DNA of 64,000 bases from Blastococcus sp. TBT05-19 (GTDB taxonomy: Bacteria > Actinomycetota > Actinomycetes > Mycobacteriales > Geodermatophilaceae): the NCBI RefSeq assembly GCF_003319095.1, contig NZ_QOHI01000007.1, positions 62,001-126,000 of the forward strand, read 5' to 3'. Position 1 is the stretch's first letter; each line of letters starts with the position of its first letter. This document shows, piece by piece, positions 36,118 to 45,354 of the stretch. Below the pieces are notes generated by a model. That model was not told where the DNA came from. It saw nothing but the letters and a program-made list of their open reading frames with translations, and ran no database searches. Position numbers and translations under genes: made by a program.

Positions 36118-38300
36118 GCCTTCTCCAGCCACTCGGCGCGGTCGTCGCTCGCGAGGGCGGCGACCTCGGCGGCCAGGCCGGGGTGGTCGGCGAGCCCGCG
36201 ATCACCGGCGAGCAGGGCGGCCGCCTCGGTGCGGGCCTCGGCGATGAGGTCCTCGTCCTCCAGCAGGGACAGCATCCGGATCCCCGAGCGCTTGCCGGAC
36301 TGCGCGGCCCCGAGGACGTCGCCCTCGCGCCGGGTCTCCAGGTCCAGCCGGGCGAGCTCGAAGCCGTCGGAGGTGCCCGCGACCGACGCCAGCCGCTCGC
36401 CGGTGGGCGAGGCCGACGGCGCCTCGGTGACCAGCAGGCACAGGCCCGCGTGCGCGCCCCGGGCCACCCGGCCGCGCAGCTGGTGCAGCTGGCTCACACC
36501 GAACCGGTCGGCGTCCATGACCACCATGACCGTCGCGTTGGGGACGTCGACGCCGACCTCGACGACGGTGGTGGCGACCAGCACCTGGGTCTCCCCCGCC
36601 GCGAAGGCCCGCATGACGCCGTCCTTCTCCTCGGGGGTCATGCGCCCGTGCAGGACGTCGAGCCGCAGGCCGGCCAGCGGACCGGAGCGGAGCGCCTCGG
36701 CGACGTCGAGCACGGCCAGCGGTGGACGGCGGTCGCTGCGCCCGTCCTCGTCCGGCGGGGCGCCGTCGGCGTCCTCGGGCTCGTCGCCGGGCACGTCGCC
36801 GATCCGCGGGCAGACCACGTATGCCTGCCGGCCCGCGGCGACCTCCTCGCGGAGCCGCTCCCAGGCGCGGTCGAGCCAGCCCGGCTTCTCCGTCACGGGG
36901 ACGACCGAGCTGGAGACGCCGCCGCGTCCGCTCGGCAGCTGCCGCAGCGTGGACACCTCGAGGTCGCCGTACACGGTCATGGCCACGGTCCGCGGGATGG
37001 GCGTGGCGGTCATGACGAGCACGTGCGGGGGCCGGTTGCCCTTCGCCCGCAGGGCGTCGCGCTGCTCGACGCCGAAGCGGTGCTGCTCGTCGACGACGAC
37101 CAGGCCGAGGTCGGCGAAGTCGACGCCCTCCTGCAGCAGCGCGTGGGTGCCGACGACGATGCCGGCCCGGCCCTCGGCCACCTCCGCGCGCGCCTCCCGC
37201 CTGGCGGCGGCCTTGAGCGAGCCGGTGAGCAGCGTGACGCGGGTGCCGGCGGGGTCGCCGTCGAGCTCACCGGACCGCCCCAGCGGCCCGAGCAGGGCGC
37301 GGATGCCCCGGACGTGCTGGGCGGCGAGGACCTCGGTGGGCGCCAGCAGCGCGGCCTGGCCGCCGGCGTCGACGACCTGCGCCATCGCGCGCAGCGCCAC
37401 GACGGTCTTGCCGGAGCCCACCTCGCCCTGCAGCAGCCGGTGCATGGGCTGGTCGCGGTCGAGCTCGGCGGCCAGCTCCTCCCCCACCTCCTGCTGCCCC
37501 TCGGTCAGCGCGAAGGGCAGCGCCGCGTCGACGGCGTCGAGCAGGCCGCCGGGCTTCCGCGGCCGGGCGGTGCCGGGCTCGAGGGCGGCCGCCCGCCGGC
37601 GCGCGGCGAGGGTCAACTGGAGGGTGAGCGCCTCGTCCCACTTGAGCCGGCGCTGGGCGCGGGCGACGTCCTCGGGCGTGGTCGGCCGGTGGATGTCGAG
37701 CAGCGCGGCCGGGAGCGAGAGCAGGCCGTGCCGGGTGCGGATCTCCTCCGGGAGCGGGTCGGTGACCAGGTCGCCGAGGTTGCCCGAACCGCCGAGCAGC
37801 AGCTTCACCGACTTCTGGATCACCCAGCTGGAGACGTCCTTGCTCGCGGGGTAGATCGGCACCAGCTCGCGCGCCCAGTCGTCGTCATCGTCGTCGCCGC
37901 TGAGCAGGTGCATGTCGGGGTGGGTGAACTGCAGCTTCCCCTGGTAGCTGCCGACCGTGCCGGCGAACATGCCCCACACGCCGGGCGCCAGGCGCGCGTT
38001 CCGGTAGCTGAAGAAGACCAGCTTCATCGTGCTGGCGCCGTCGCCGACGGTGACCTCGGTGATCATCCCGCGGCGCTGCCGCATCGGCCGGCTGCTCACC
38101 GTCTTCACCTGGGCCAGGACGGTGACCCGGTCGCCGGCCTGCAGGTCGTCCAGCCGGGCCATCTCACCGCGCTTGGCGTAGCGGCGCGGGTAGTGCCGGA
38201 GCAGGTGGCGCACCGTGTGCAGCCCGAGCGAGCCGGCCATGCCGGTGGCGGTCTTGGGTCCGAGGACCTTGGCCAGCGGGGTCTCGAGGGTGACCGCCAC
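36114..38300 (-). CDS. recG: ATP-dependent DNA helicase RecG
   Basis: Remodels stalled replication forks and branched DNA. The 728-residue protein has an N-terminal wedge/OB region (about residues 55-155), the helicase motif I LLQGEVGSGKTVVALRA, motif II VVDEQHRFG, motif III VMTATPIPRT and the C-terminal GRVARGAHAGLCLL. Length normal. It is the first gene of a four-gene series (recG-rsmD-coaD-sepIVA) in which each gene overlaps the next by 4 bases. Confidence 0.96.
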   Translation of the reverse strand: MAVTLETPLAKVLGPKTATGMAGSLGLHTVRHLLRHYPRRYAKRGEMARLDDLQAGDRVTVLAQVKTVSSRPMRQRRGMITEVTVGDGASTMKLVFFSYRNARLAPGVWGMFAGTVGSYQGKLQFTHPDMHLLSGDDDDDDWARELVPIYPASKDVSSWVIQKSVKLLLGGSGNLGDLVTDPLPEEIRTRHGLLSLPAALLDIHRPTTPEDVARAQRRLKWDEALTLQLTLAARRRAAALEPGTARPRKPGGLLDAVDAALPFALTEGQQEVGEELAAELDRDQPMHRLLQGEVGSGKTVVALRAMAQVVDAGGQAALLAPTEVLAAQHVRGIRALLGPLGRSGELDGDPAGTRVTLLTGSLKAAARREARAEVAEGRAGIVVGTHALLQEGVDFADLGLVVVDEQHRFGVEQRDALRAKGNRPPHVLVMTATPIPRTVAMTVYGDLEVSTLRQLPSGRGGVSSSVVPVTEKPGWLDRAWERLREEVAAGRQAYVVCPRIGDVPGDEPEDADGAPPDEDGRSDRRPPLAVLDVAEALRSGPLAGLRLDVLHGRMTPEEKDGVMRAFAAGETQVLVATTVVEVGVDVPNATVMVVMDADRFGVSQLHQLRGRVARGAHAGLCLLVTEAPSASPTGERLASVAGTSDGFELARLDLETRREGDVLGAAQSGKRSGIRMLSLLEDEDLIAEARTEAAALLAGDRGLADHPGLAAEVAALASDDRAEWLEKA

Positions 38301-38303
38301 GCC

Positions 38304-39899
38304 TCACTCCACCCCGATCTGCAGGGGCAGCGAGCTCGGCCCGCCGCCGTAGCGGACCACCTCGACCGTCGGGTGCACCGAGGACAGGTGCGCGCAGACG
38401 GTCTCCCCGAGCTCCTCGTCGGTGCCCACGAGCAGGGTCGCCATCTCGCCGCCGGCCGACAGCAGCCGGTCGAGCAGGTCGCAGGCGACCGTCGCGAGGT
38501 CGGGGCCGATGACGACGACGTCGCCCTCCGCGACACCCAGCGCGTCACCCGGCTGGCAGGTGCCGGCCGAGGTGAGCGCCTCCTGGTCGGCGACGGTGAC
38601 CTCGGCCCAGCGGGTGGCGGCCGCTGCCTCGGCCATGGCGATGACGTCGTCGCCGAAACGGCGCTCGGGATCGGCGACCGCCACGGCGGCCAGCCCCTGG
38701 ACCGGCGAGCGGGTGGGGACGACGCCGACCTCGCGGCCCTCCTCCCGGGCCCGCGTCGCCGCCCGCGAGGCGACCGGCAGGAGACCCGCGTCGTTGGGGA
38801 GCACCGCGATCTCCTCCGCGCCCGAGTCGGCGATCGCGTCGTGGATGTCGTCCTCGGTGACGCCGTCCTGGTCGCACACGACGACGCGGACGCCCTCCGC
38901 GGCGAACAGCGCTCCGACGCCGTCGCTGTGCACGACGGCGACGACGGCGCGCAGGCCCGGCACCGGCTGCGCGGGCCGAACCGGCGCCAGCGGGGTCACC
39001 GAGATGCGGTGCGGCCGGCCCGCCTCTACCCCGGCCTCGATGGCGGCACCGATGTCCGAGACGTGCACGTGCACGTTCCACTCGCGGCCGGTCGGCGTGT
39101 CGACGCCCACCACGACGAGGCTGTCGCCGAGCTCGGCGAGCCTCCGCTGGAGCCGCTCCACGGCGGCCTCGTCGGTGTCGGCGAGCAGGTACTGGACCTC
39201 GCTGCCGGGCCCGGGCGGCGGCTGGTGCGGGGCGTGCTCGTGCCGGTGGGAGTGCGTGGGCAGCGCCAGCGCCGGGCGCACCGGCTCGACGCCGGTGACG
39301 GTGCGGACGAGCGCGTCGAGGACCAGGCAGAGACCCGCGCCACCGGCGTCGACGACGCCGGCCTCGCGCAGGACCGCGAGCTGGCCCGGGGTGCGCTCGA
39401 GGGCGGCGCGGGCACCGTCGGCGGCGGCCGTGACCACGTCGGCCAGGTCGGCGCGCCCCTCCTCGGCGGCGGCGACGGCGGCCTCGCCGCTCGCGCGGGC
39501 CACGGTGAGGAAGGTGCCCTCCTCGGGATCGGCGACGGCGGCGTAGGCACCGTCGGCGGCCTTCTGCAGGGCGGCGGCGAAGGCGGGGCCCTCGGCCGGC
39601 GGCTGGGCGGCCAGCTGGTCGGCGAGGCCGCGCATCAGCTGGGCGAGGATCGTGCCGGAGTTCCCCCGGGCGGCGAGGACGGCCCCGCGGGCCGTCACCG
39701 CCCAGGTCGACTCCCCCGGCGCGGCCTGCTCGAGGGCGGCCAGCGCACCCTCGGCCGTGTGCAGCAGGTTGGTCCCGGTGTCGCCGTCGGGCACGGGGAA
39801 GACGTTCAGCTCGTCGAGCCGGCTCCTGGAGCCGGACAGCGCCTCGACCGCGGCCCGGCACCACCGGCCGACCGCGGCGTCGTCCAGCGCCTGCAGCAC
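38304..39899 (-). CDS. DAK2-domain protein (FakA/YloV-like)
   Basis: A 531-residue protein related to the fatty-acid kinase subunit FakA. Its N-terminal DAK2 (dihydroxyacetone kinase phosphatase) domain carries NVFPVPDGDTGTNLLHT with the aspartates that bind magnesium and ATP, a middle linker contains a histidine-rich patch (LPTHSHRHEHAPHQ) not essential to the family, and the C-terminal half has the DAK1-like layout (DAGLLPVASRAATRAREEG). In Firmicutes FakA phosphorylates fatty acids carried by FakB; no FakB is nearby. It lies immediately upstream of recG as in mycobacteria. Confidence 0.88.
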   Translation of the reverse strand: MLQALDDAAVGRWCRAAVEALSGSRSRLDELNVFPVPDGDTGTNLLHTAEGALAALEQAAPGESTWAVTARGAVLAARGNSGTILAQLMRGLADQLAAQPPAEGPAFAAALQKAADGAYAAVADPEEGTFLTVARASGEAAVAAAEEGRADLADVVTAAADGARAALERTPGQLAVLREAGVVDAGGAGLCLVLDALVRTVTGVEPVRPALALPTHSHRHEHAPHQPPPGPGSEVQYLLADTDEAAVERLQRRLAELGDSLVVVGVDTPTGREWNVHVHVSDIGAAIEAGVEAGRPHRISVTPLAPVRPAQPVPGLRAVVAVVHSDGVGALFAAEGVRVVVCDQDGVTEDDIHDAIADSGAEEIAVLPNDAGLLPVASRAATRAREEGREVGVVPTRSPVQGLAAVAVADPERRFGDDVIAMAEAAAATRWAEVTVADQEALTSAGTCQPGDALGVAEGDVVVIGPDLATVACDLLDRLLSAGGEMATLLVGTDEELGETVCAHLSSVHPTVEVVRYGGGPSSLPLQIGVE

Positions 39900-39982
39900 G
39901 GGGGAAGGCTACCCACCCGGGCGGACAGGACCGGGCATCACGAGGGGTGGAGCCGCCCGATCGAGGCGTTCCGGAGGGGGCT

Positions 39983-40012
39983 GCGACATCGTCCCGCGGG
40001 AGCGGTTAGACT
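39983..40012 (+). promoter_or_regulatory. Likely rpmB promoter
   Basis: GCGACA (39983-39988) and TAGACT (40007-40012) spaced by 18 bases look like -35 and -10 elements for the plus-strand rpmB gene, whose start is 72 bases downstream. The remaining leader contains no stable element that I recognise. Confidence 0.4.
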
Positions 40013-40083
40013 GCTGGACGGTCTTGTTGCGGGTGCTGCCTTGCCCCGCCGTCTGTGAACGATTCTTCTGGGAGTGATCAACC

Positions 40084-40275
40084 GTGGCTGCCAACTGCGA
40101 TGTGTGTGGCAAGGGCCCCGGTTTCGGTATGTCGGTGTCGCACTCGCACCGCCGCACGCCGCGCCGTTGGAACCCGAACATCCAGTCCGTGCGGGCGCTG
40201 ATCGCCCCCGGAAACCGTCGCCGGATCAACGCGTGCACCTCGTGCATCCGCGCCGGCAAGGTCGTCCGCGCCTAG
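40084..40275 (+). CDS. rpmB: 50S ribosomal protein L28
   Basis: A 63-residue ribosomal protein beginning MAANCDVCGKGPGFG with MSVSHSHRRTPRRWNPNIQ in the middle and NACTSCIRAGKV at the end; the four cysteines form a zinc ribbon (C+ form). GTG 40084 has GGGAG 8 bases upstream. It is monocistronic, divergent from the DAK2 gene, and followed by a strong bidirectional terminator. Confidence 0.96.
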   Translation: MAANCDVCGKGPGFGMSVSHSHRRTPRRWNPNIQSVRALIAPGNRRRINACTSCIRAGKVVRA

Positions 40276-40349
40276 AAGGACCACCCTTCCCCCCACGCCT
40301 CGCACACTCGGCGCGGGCCCCTGAAGGGCGGCCGTTCCATCGCGTTGGA

Positions 40350-40380
40350 GAACCCCGGAGGTCACCGACCTCCGGGGTTC
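40350..40380. terminator. Bidirectional terminator between rpmB and the kinase-like gene
   Basis: Perfect 14-bp stem GAACCCCGGAGGTC / GACCTCCGGGGTTC with a 3-base loop. It lies 75 bases after rpmB and 8 bases past the end of the converging minus-strand gene, so it can serve both. Confidence 0.85.
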
Positions 40381-40387
40381 TTCGCGT

Positions 40388-41014
40388 TCAGCGCCCGATC
40401 CCCCGCGCCCGCGCGGCGATCACGACGAGCTCGACCGCCGTCTCCACGGGGAGCGCGGTGGTGTCCAGCACCAGGTGGTAGAGCCGGGCGTCGGCCGGGT
40501 CGCGCCGGTAGAAGTGCCGCACGTAGGCCTCGCGTCCGCGATCGGCCGCCGCCATCTCCCGCTCCACCTCCTGGCGGGGCAGGCCCGAGCGTTCGACCGC
40601 CGCGGTGAGCCGCCGGTCGCGCGGCCCGTCGAGCCGCACGTGCAGTGCGTCGGGGCGGTCCCGCAGGACCAGCGCGGCGGCTCGGCCCAGCACGACGCCG
40701 CCGTCGCCCTCGGCGATCTCGGTCAGCACCCGCTCGGTCTGCTCCCGGTAGGCGCGGGCGTCCGGCAGCACGGTGCCGGGGACGACGCCGCCGACGGGGT
40801 CGGGCATGGTGCCCAGCGACGCCACGAGCCGCCACAGCCCCCGCACGACGGTCTCGTCGTTGGCCTCCGCCTCCGACACCGGCACGCCCAGCCGCCCGGC
40901 CACGCGCCCCGGGATCGCCCGGTCGTGGAAGACCAGCCCCAGCCGCTGGGCGACGGCCGGCGCGATCTCGGCCCCCGCGGCCCCGTACGGGGCCGAGACG
41001 GTCACGACACCCAT
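40388..41014 (-). CDS. Cytidylate kinase-like family protein
   Basis: A 208-residue protein of the cytidylate-kinase-like fold. It opens with MGVVTVSAPYGAAGAEIAPA and continues VAQRLGLVFHDRAIP, the pattern of that family (IS-Y-GSGG..IA..LA..LG..F.D), but the P-loop is degenerate: no GxxGxGK and no lysine at the usual place. GDGGVVLGRAAALVLRD resembles the CMP-binding region. It may not be an active kinase. ATG 41012-41014 has GGAGGAG 5 bases before it and overlaps the GNAT gene end by 13 bases. Confidence 0.72.
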   Translation of the reverse strand: MGVVTVSAPYGAAGAEIAPAVAQRLGLVFHDRAIPGRVAGRLGVPVSEAEANDETVVRGLWRLVASLGTMPDPVGGVVPGTVLPDARAYREQTERVLTEIAEGDGGVVLGRAAALVLRDRPDALHVRLDGPRDRRLTAAVERSGLPRQEVEREMAAADRGREAYVRHFYRRDPADARLYHLVLDTTALPVETAVELVVIAARARGIGR

Positions 41015-41529
41015 GACTGCTCCTCCTCGGCCGGCACGCGCAGATCCTTGCCCAGGAAGACCGCCTCCGGCGAGCAGGCGTACACGCCGTAACCCGGAAC
41101 GGGGACGTAGCCGAGCTCGCCGTAGAGCCGCACCGCCTCCGGCTGCCTGCGCCCGGTGTTGAGCACGACCTTCCGGTGCCCGGCCCGGGCCGCCGTCGCC
41201 TCCAGCTCGGCCATCACCGCCTGCGCCAGCCCGAGCCGGCGGAACGCCGGGGCCACGTACACCCGCTTGATCTCCACGCCGCCGGGTGGGTAGACCCGCC
41301 ACGCGCCGCACCCGGCGGGCTCGCCGTCCACCTCCGCGACCAGGAACAGGCCCTCCGGCGGCAGGAACTGCGCCGGGTCGACGGGAGCGGCGTCGCGCCC
41401 GCCGTACCGCGCCACGTACTCCTGCTGGACCTCCTCGACCAGCCGCTGGGCCGGCGGGGAGTCGTAGGGCAGCGGCCGCAGCCGGGCCACCGAGCCGTCC
41501 CGGAGCACCTGCTCAGCCGAAGTGGACAT
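41002..41529 (-). CDS. GNAT-family N-acetyltransferase
   Basis: Predicted acetyl-CoA-dependent acetyltransferase; substrate unknown. The 175-residue protein has the GNAT core VYVAPAFRRLGLAQAVMAEL, whose RxLG-type motif (R-R-L-G-L-A) binds acetyl-CoA, followed by VVLNTGRRQPEAVRLYGELGY. Its start overlaps the thiL end by 17 bases and its end overlaps the next gene, so it is in one unit thiL-GNAT-kinase-like. Confidence 0.9.
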   Translation of the reverse strand: MSTSAEQVLRDGSVARLRPLPYDSPPAQRLVEEVQQEYVARYGGRDAAPVDPAQFLPPEGLFLVAEVDGEPAGCGAWRVYPPGGVEIKRVYVAPAFRRLGLAQAVMAELEATAARAGHRKVVLNTGRRQPEAVRLYGELGYVPVPGYGVYACSPEAVFLGKDLRVPAEEEQSWVS

Positions 41530-42553
41530 GCCCCGCCTTCTCCGCTCCGACGGCCTGCAGCGCGTCCGCGGCCGCCCGTCCGCCGACCCGCACCCCGGGC
41601 TCGCGACCCGGCGCCCGGACCGAGCCGATCACCGACCAGCCGTAGGGCAGCACGGCGTTGGGCGGGAACGTCGCCAGCAGCGCGTGGTCCTCTCCCCCGC
41701 TGAGCACCCAGGCCATCGGGTCCACACCCAGCGCCGAGCCCACCTGCTGCAGCGGGCCCACCGGCTCCAGGCAGGCCTGTGCGAGGGCGGCGGGGTCGAG
41801 GTCGATGACCACGCCGCTGTCGCGGGCCAGGTGGCCGGCGTCGGCCACCAGACCGTCGCTGACGTCGCACATCGAGCTGGCCCGCGCGTCGGCCGCAGCC
41901 GGCCCGGCGGCGTACGGCGGGGTGGGCCGGCGGTGCGCGGCCACGACGGAGTGCGGGCTGGTGAAGCCCCGGCGGAGCACGGCCAGGCCCGCCGCCGACC
42001 AGCCCAGCTTCCCGGCCAGCGCGACGACCTGGCCCGGCCGGGCGCCCGACCGCCGCACCGGGGTCCGCCCGCCGAGGTCGCCCAGCGCGGTCACCGAGAG
42101 CACCACCCCGGTGCTGTCGGGGGCCGAGGCCACCGTGTCGCCGCCGACGACGGCCGCGCCCAGCGGCGCGCACTCGGCGGCCAGGCCCGCGGCCACGCCC
42201 TCCAGCCAGCTCGTGGGGGTGTCCGGCGGGCACGCGAGGCCGACCACGAGCGCCGTCGTCGTGGCCCCCATGGCGGCGACGTCGGCGAGGTTGGCCGCGG
42301 CCGCCTTGTGCCCGACGTCCTCGGCGCTCGACCAGTCCCGCCGGAAGTGCCGGCCCTCGACCAGCACGTCGGTGGTGACGACGACCCGCCCGTCGGCGGC
42401 GCGGACCACCGCGGCGTCGTCGCCCGGGCCGACCTCGGCGGCCGCGGCGGTGCCCGCGCGGGCGAGCACGCGGGCGATCACCCCGAACTCGCCGACGACG
42501 CGGACGCTGTCGGCCGGATCACTGCGCGGTACGAGCGGACGGGGCCGACTCAT
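41513..42553 (-). CDS. thiL: Thiamine-monophosphate kinase
   Basis: Phosphorylates thiamine monophosphate to the active cofactor thiamine diphosphate. The 346-residue protein has GPGDDAAVVRA near the N-terminus (Mg/ATP site), HKAAAANLADVAAMGA, and DVSDGLVADAGHLA, typical of the PurM/ThiL fold. ATG 42551-42553 starts MSRPRPLVPRSD. In mycobacteria thiL lies near ddl and recG, as here. Divergent from the AsnC-like gene. Confidence 0.95.
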   Translation of the reverse strand: MSRPRPLVPRSDPADSVRVVGEFGVIARVLARAGTAAAAEVGPGDDAAVVRAADGRVVVTTDVLVEGRHFRRDWSSAEDVGHKAAAANLADVAAMGATTTALVVGLACPPDTPTSWLEGVAAGLAAECAPLGAAVVGGDTVASAPDSTGVVLSVTALGDLGGRTPVRRSGARPGQVVALAGKLGWSAAGLAVLRRGFTSPHSVVAAHRRPTPPYAAGPAAADARASSMCDVSDGLVADAGHLARDSGVVIDLDPAALAQACLEPVGPLQQVGSALGVDPMAWVLSGGEDHALLATFPPNAVLPYGWSVIGSVRAPGREPGVRVGGRAAADALQAVGAEKAGHVHFG

Positions 42554-42645
42554 CGGTGCACTCCTGCTGCTGCGGTAGGTTGCCGACGAGTCCGCCACCC
42601 GGCGGGGACGACGTCTCGGCACTGTTGCCGGAGGAAGGATCTCCC

Positions 42646-42879
42646 GTGGTCCACGCCTACATCCTCATCCAGACCGAAGTCGGCAAGGCCGCCCAGGTCG
42701 CCACGACGATCAGCGAGATCGACGGGGTGACCAAGGCCGAGGACGTGACCGGCCCGTACGACGTGATCGTGCGCGCCGAGGCCGACACCGTCGACGACCT
42801 CGGCCGCCTGGTCGTCGCCCGGGTGCAGTCCGTCGACGGCATCACCCGCACGCTCACCTGCCCGGTCGTGAACATCTGA
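42646..42879 (+). CDS. Lrp/AsnC ligand-binding domain protein
   Basis: A 77-residue protein that consists only of the AsnC/RAM effector domain (HAYILIQTEVGKAAQVA, GPYDVIVRAEA, LTCPVVNI), without a DNA-binding domain. Such single-domain proteins assemble into ring-like oligomers and are thought to bind amino acids; partner unknown. GTG 42646 has GGAGGAAGG 7 bases upstream. The next gene follows closely. Confidence 0.88.
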   Translation: MVHAYILIQTEVGKAAQVATTISEIDGVTKAEDVTGPYDVIVRAEADTVDDLGRLVVARVQSVDGITRTLTCPVVNI

Positions 42880-42935
42880 CCGGTCAGCCGGCCGACCCGC
42901 TGCGCCGGGTCGCCCTCCTGGTCACCGCGATCACG

Positions 42936-43466
42936 GTGCCCGTGGTGATCGCGCTCGTCGTGCTGGTCAACGTGCTCGGTTCCGACGGCGGCCCGGGCAC
43001 CGCCCGCGGTGGCGACCGCGCTCCCGCCGAGATCGAGGGCGCCGATCCCGGTGCCCGCGAGGACCTGCCGGTGCTGCCCCTCGACGCGCCGCCGATGACG
43101 CCCGCGGCCGAGGCGTCCTGCCCGGCACTGATGGAGAACCTGCCCTTCGAGCTCGCCGGTGAGCCGTCGCGCAAGGTGCAGTCCGACACGCTGCACGTCT
43201 ACGCCTGGGGCGAGCCGCCGGTGGTCCTGAGGTGCGGGGTCGAGCGGCCGGTCGGGTGGACGGTGGGCGCTTCGGCGATCCAGATCAACGGCGTGCAGTG
43301 GTACGTCGACACCGCCGACCCCGAGACGACGGTGTGGACCGTCGTCGACCGCCCGGTCTACGTCGAGGTGCGGCTGCCCGCCGACGTGGACAGCGCCCCC
43401 GTCACCGCCCTCACCGTGCCGCTGGCCGAGGCGCTGCCCTACCAGGAGCCCACCCCCGGGCCCTGA
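42936..43466 (+). CDS. DUF3515 family membrane-anchored protein
   Basis: A secreted or membrane-anchored domain of unknown function conserved near ddl and thiL in Actinobacteria (Rv2980-type). Cysteines SCPALMENLP and VLRCGVERP and the ending SAPVTALTVPLAEALP match the family. The coordinate given is the first canonical codon (GTG), but it falls inside the hydrophobic segment; the frame stays open upstream to the neighbouring stop and CTG codons at 42876 and 42900 would give MRRVALLVTAITVPVVIALV, a normal membrane anchor. The real start is therefore probably upstream and non-canonical. Confidence 0.78.
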   Translation: MPVVIALVVLVNVLGSDGGPGTARGGDRAPAEIEGADPGAREDLPVLPLDAPPMTPAAEASCPALMENLPFELAGEPSRKVQSDTLHVYAWGEPPVVLRCGVERPVGWTVGASAIQINGVQWYVDTADPETTVWTVVDRPVYVEVRLPADVDSAPVTALTVPLAEALPYQEPTPGP

Positions 43467-43474
43467 GCCCGCGG

Positions 43475-44125
43475 TCATGCCGGTGGCAGCAGCGCGAGCT
43501 GCCGGCCCATCACGGCGACCACCTCGGCGAGGGCCTCGTCCACCGTCGGCCCGACGGCGGTGACCGCCACGCTGAAGACGCCGTGCCAGCACCAGGCGAA
43601 GGCCGCGGGCGAGGTCAGCCCGGCCTCGGGCACGGGCTCGACCACGGTCAGGTCCCGGCAGCTGGCGGGCAGGTCGGGCGGGTCCTCGCCGAGGTCGACC
43701 CCGTAGAGCTCGGCCTTGTTCACCGCGAGGTCCTCGGCGTACGCGTCGGCGCCGGCCCGGCGCTCGAACTGGTCGACGAAGATCCCGGTCATCGGCCCGG
43801 AGTCGCGCCCCCAGAACCGCTCCCAGCCGTGCAGGTAGCCGTACTCCTCGAGGACGGCGCGCTCCCGGGCGGGATCCGTCGAGTACCCGGCGACGTCCTC
43901 CAGCCGCTTGGCGCCGGCCGGCGGCTGCACCTCGTCGTCGGGCAGCCGGGGCAGGCCCGAGGGGACCTCGGTGACCAGCAGCGCCTCGAGCTCCTGGGGC
44001 GAGGCCGGCCGGGCCGACGGCGGGACCGCCGTCGGTGAGCCCTCGACCACCCGGCCGCAGCCGGGGAGGGCCAGCCCGACGACCAGCGCGACGGGCAGGA
44101 GGGCGGCGGACCGCCCCCTGGTCAC
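43475..44125 (-). CDS. Putative lipoprotein
   Basis: A 216-residue protein with a lipoprotein signal peptide: [22 protein letters not shown], where LPGC is the lipobox and C23 the lipidated residue. The mature part has no recognised domain; it contains two cysteines (ASCRDL and FAWCWHG), suggesting a disulfide outside the membrane. GTG 44123-44125 overlaps the ddl stop (GTGA). Probably exported and attached to the outer face of the membrane. Function unknown. Confidence 0.8.
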   Translation of the reverse strand: MTRGRSAALLPVALVVGLALPGCGRVVEGSPTAVPPSARPASPQELEALLVTEVPSGLPRLPDDEVQPPAGAKRLEDVAGYSTDPARERAVLEEYGYLHGWERFWGRDSGPMTGIFVDQFERRAGADAYAEDLAVNKAELYGVDLGEDPPDLPASCRDLTVVEPVPEAGLTSPAAFAWCWHGVFSVAVTAVGPTVDEALAEVVAVMGRQLALLPPA

Positions 44126-45258
44126 CGCGCCGGCCGGGGGGCGCCGGCGAGGGCGCCGGTGACCAGCCGGTCGACGATCTCGGCGAACTCGACGCCGCTG
44201 GCGGCCCACATGCGGGCGAACATCGAGATCGGGGTGAAGCCCGGCATCGTGTTCACCTCGTTGATCACCAGCTCGTCCGCGCCGTCGGGGCCCGGGGCGA
44301 GGAAGAAGTCCACCCGCGCGAGGCCCCGGCAGTCCATGGCCAGGTACGCGCGGCGGGCCGCCTCCTGGACGGCCGCCGTCTGCTCGGGGGTCAGGTCGGC
44401 GGGGATGTCGAAGTCCGCCGCGTCGTCCAGGTACTTGGCGGCGAAGTCGTACCAGTCGACGCCGGGACGCAGCCGGATCTCCGCGGGGAGACTGGCCTCG
44501 GGCAGCCCCGACCCGCGCGCGGCGAGGACGCCGCACTCGATCTCCCGCCCGGGGATGGCGGCCTCGACGATGACCTTCGGGTCGACCGCGGCGGCCTCGG
44601 CCACCGCGGCCGGGAACTGCGCCCAGTCGGTGACCCGCGTGATGCCGATGCTGGAACCGGCCCGCGCGGGCTTGACGAAGACCGGCAGGCCGAGCCGCTC
44701 GCGGGCCGCCTCGTCCAGCACCGCGGGGTCGGCGCAGACGGCGCCGGACGCGTCGCGCAGCACGACGTGGTCGCCCTGCGGCAGGCCGGCCGCGGCCAGC
44801 AGCTTCTTGGTGAACTCCTTGTCCATGGAGGCGGCGCTGGCGAACACCCCGGAGCCCACGTAGGGCAGCCCGGTCATCTCCAGCAGGCCCTGGACCGTGC
44901 CGTCCTCGCCGTAGGTGCCGTGCAGCACCGGGAAGACGACGTCGACCTCGGTGAGCACCTGGCCCACGGCCGCGCCGGGCTCGAGCACCGCCAGGCCGCG
45001 GCCCTCCGGGTCGCCGACGAGGGAGACCGCGGTGCCGCCGGTGATCTCGGGCAGCGCGCCGTCGGTGATCGTCAGCCGCTGGCCCGGCTCGGGCAGCACC
45101 CAGCGCCCGTCGCGGGCGATGCCGACCGGCACCACCTCGTAGCGCTCGGGGTCCAGCGCGGCCATCACGGCGCCGCCGGAGACGCAGGAGATCGCGTGCT
45201 CCTCGCTGCGCCCGCCGAACACGACCGCCACCCGCACCTTGCCAGCCTGTCCGCTCAT
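44122..45258 (-). CDS. ddl: D-alanine--D-alanine ligase
   Basis: Makes the D-Ala-D-Ala dipeptide of peptidoglycan. The 378-residue ATP-grasp protein has [17 protein letters not shown] at the N-terminus, [29 protein letters not shown], and the C-terminal RVDFFLAPG with [11 protein letters not shown] holding the Mg-binding E and N. ATG 45256-45258 gives [12 protein letters not shown]. The Pcs-like gene diverges upstream. The lipoprotein gene is coupled downstream. Confidence 0.96.
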   Translation of the reverse strand: MSGQAGKVRVAVVFGGRSEEHAISCVSGGAVMAALDPERYEVVPVGIARDGRWVLPEPGQRLTITDGALPEITGGTAVSLVGDPEGRGLAVLEPGAAVGQVLTEVDVVFPVLHGTYGEDGTVQGLLEMTGLPYVGSGVFASAASMDKEFTKKLLAAAGLPQGDHVVLRDASGAVCADPAVLDEAARERLGLPVFVKPARAGSSIGITRVTDWAQFPAAVAEAAAVDPKVIVEAAIPGREIECGVLAARGSGLPEASLPAEIRLRPGVDWYDFAAKYLDDAADFDIPADLTPEQTAAVQEAARRAYLAMDCRGLARVDFFLAPGPDGADELVINEVNTMPGFTPISMFARMWAASGVEFAEIVDRLVTGALAGAPRPAR

Positions 45259-45354
45259 CCCGGCGACCCTAACCGAGAGCCCTCCGGCCACCTCGGCGCG
45301 ACGTCGGGCCCCCGTCGTCCCGCCCCCCGCGCCGCGGTGTGGCAGCCTCGTCGC

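Noticed and set aside
36183-40058. Nearly 1300-codon open frame on the plus strand opposite recG and the DAK2 gene
   Set aside because: It spans two well-supported genes on the other strand and their junction, and shows the composition of a shadow frame.
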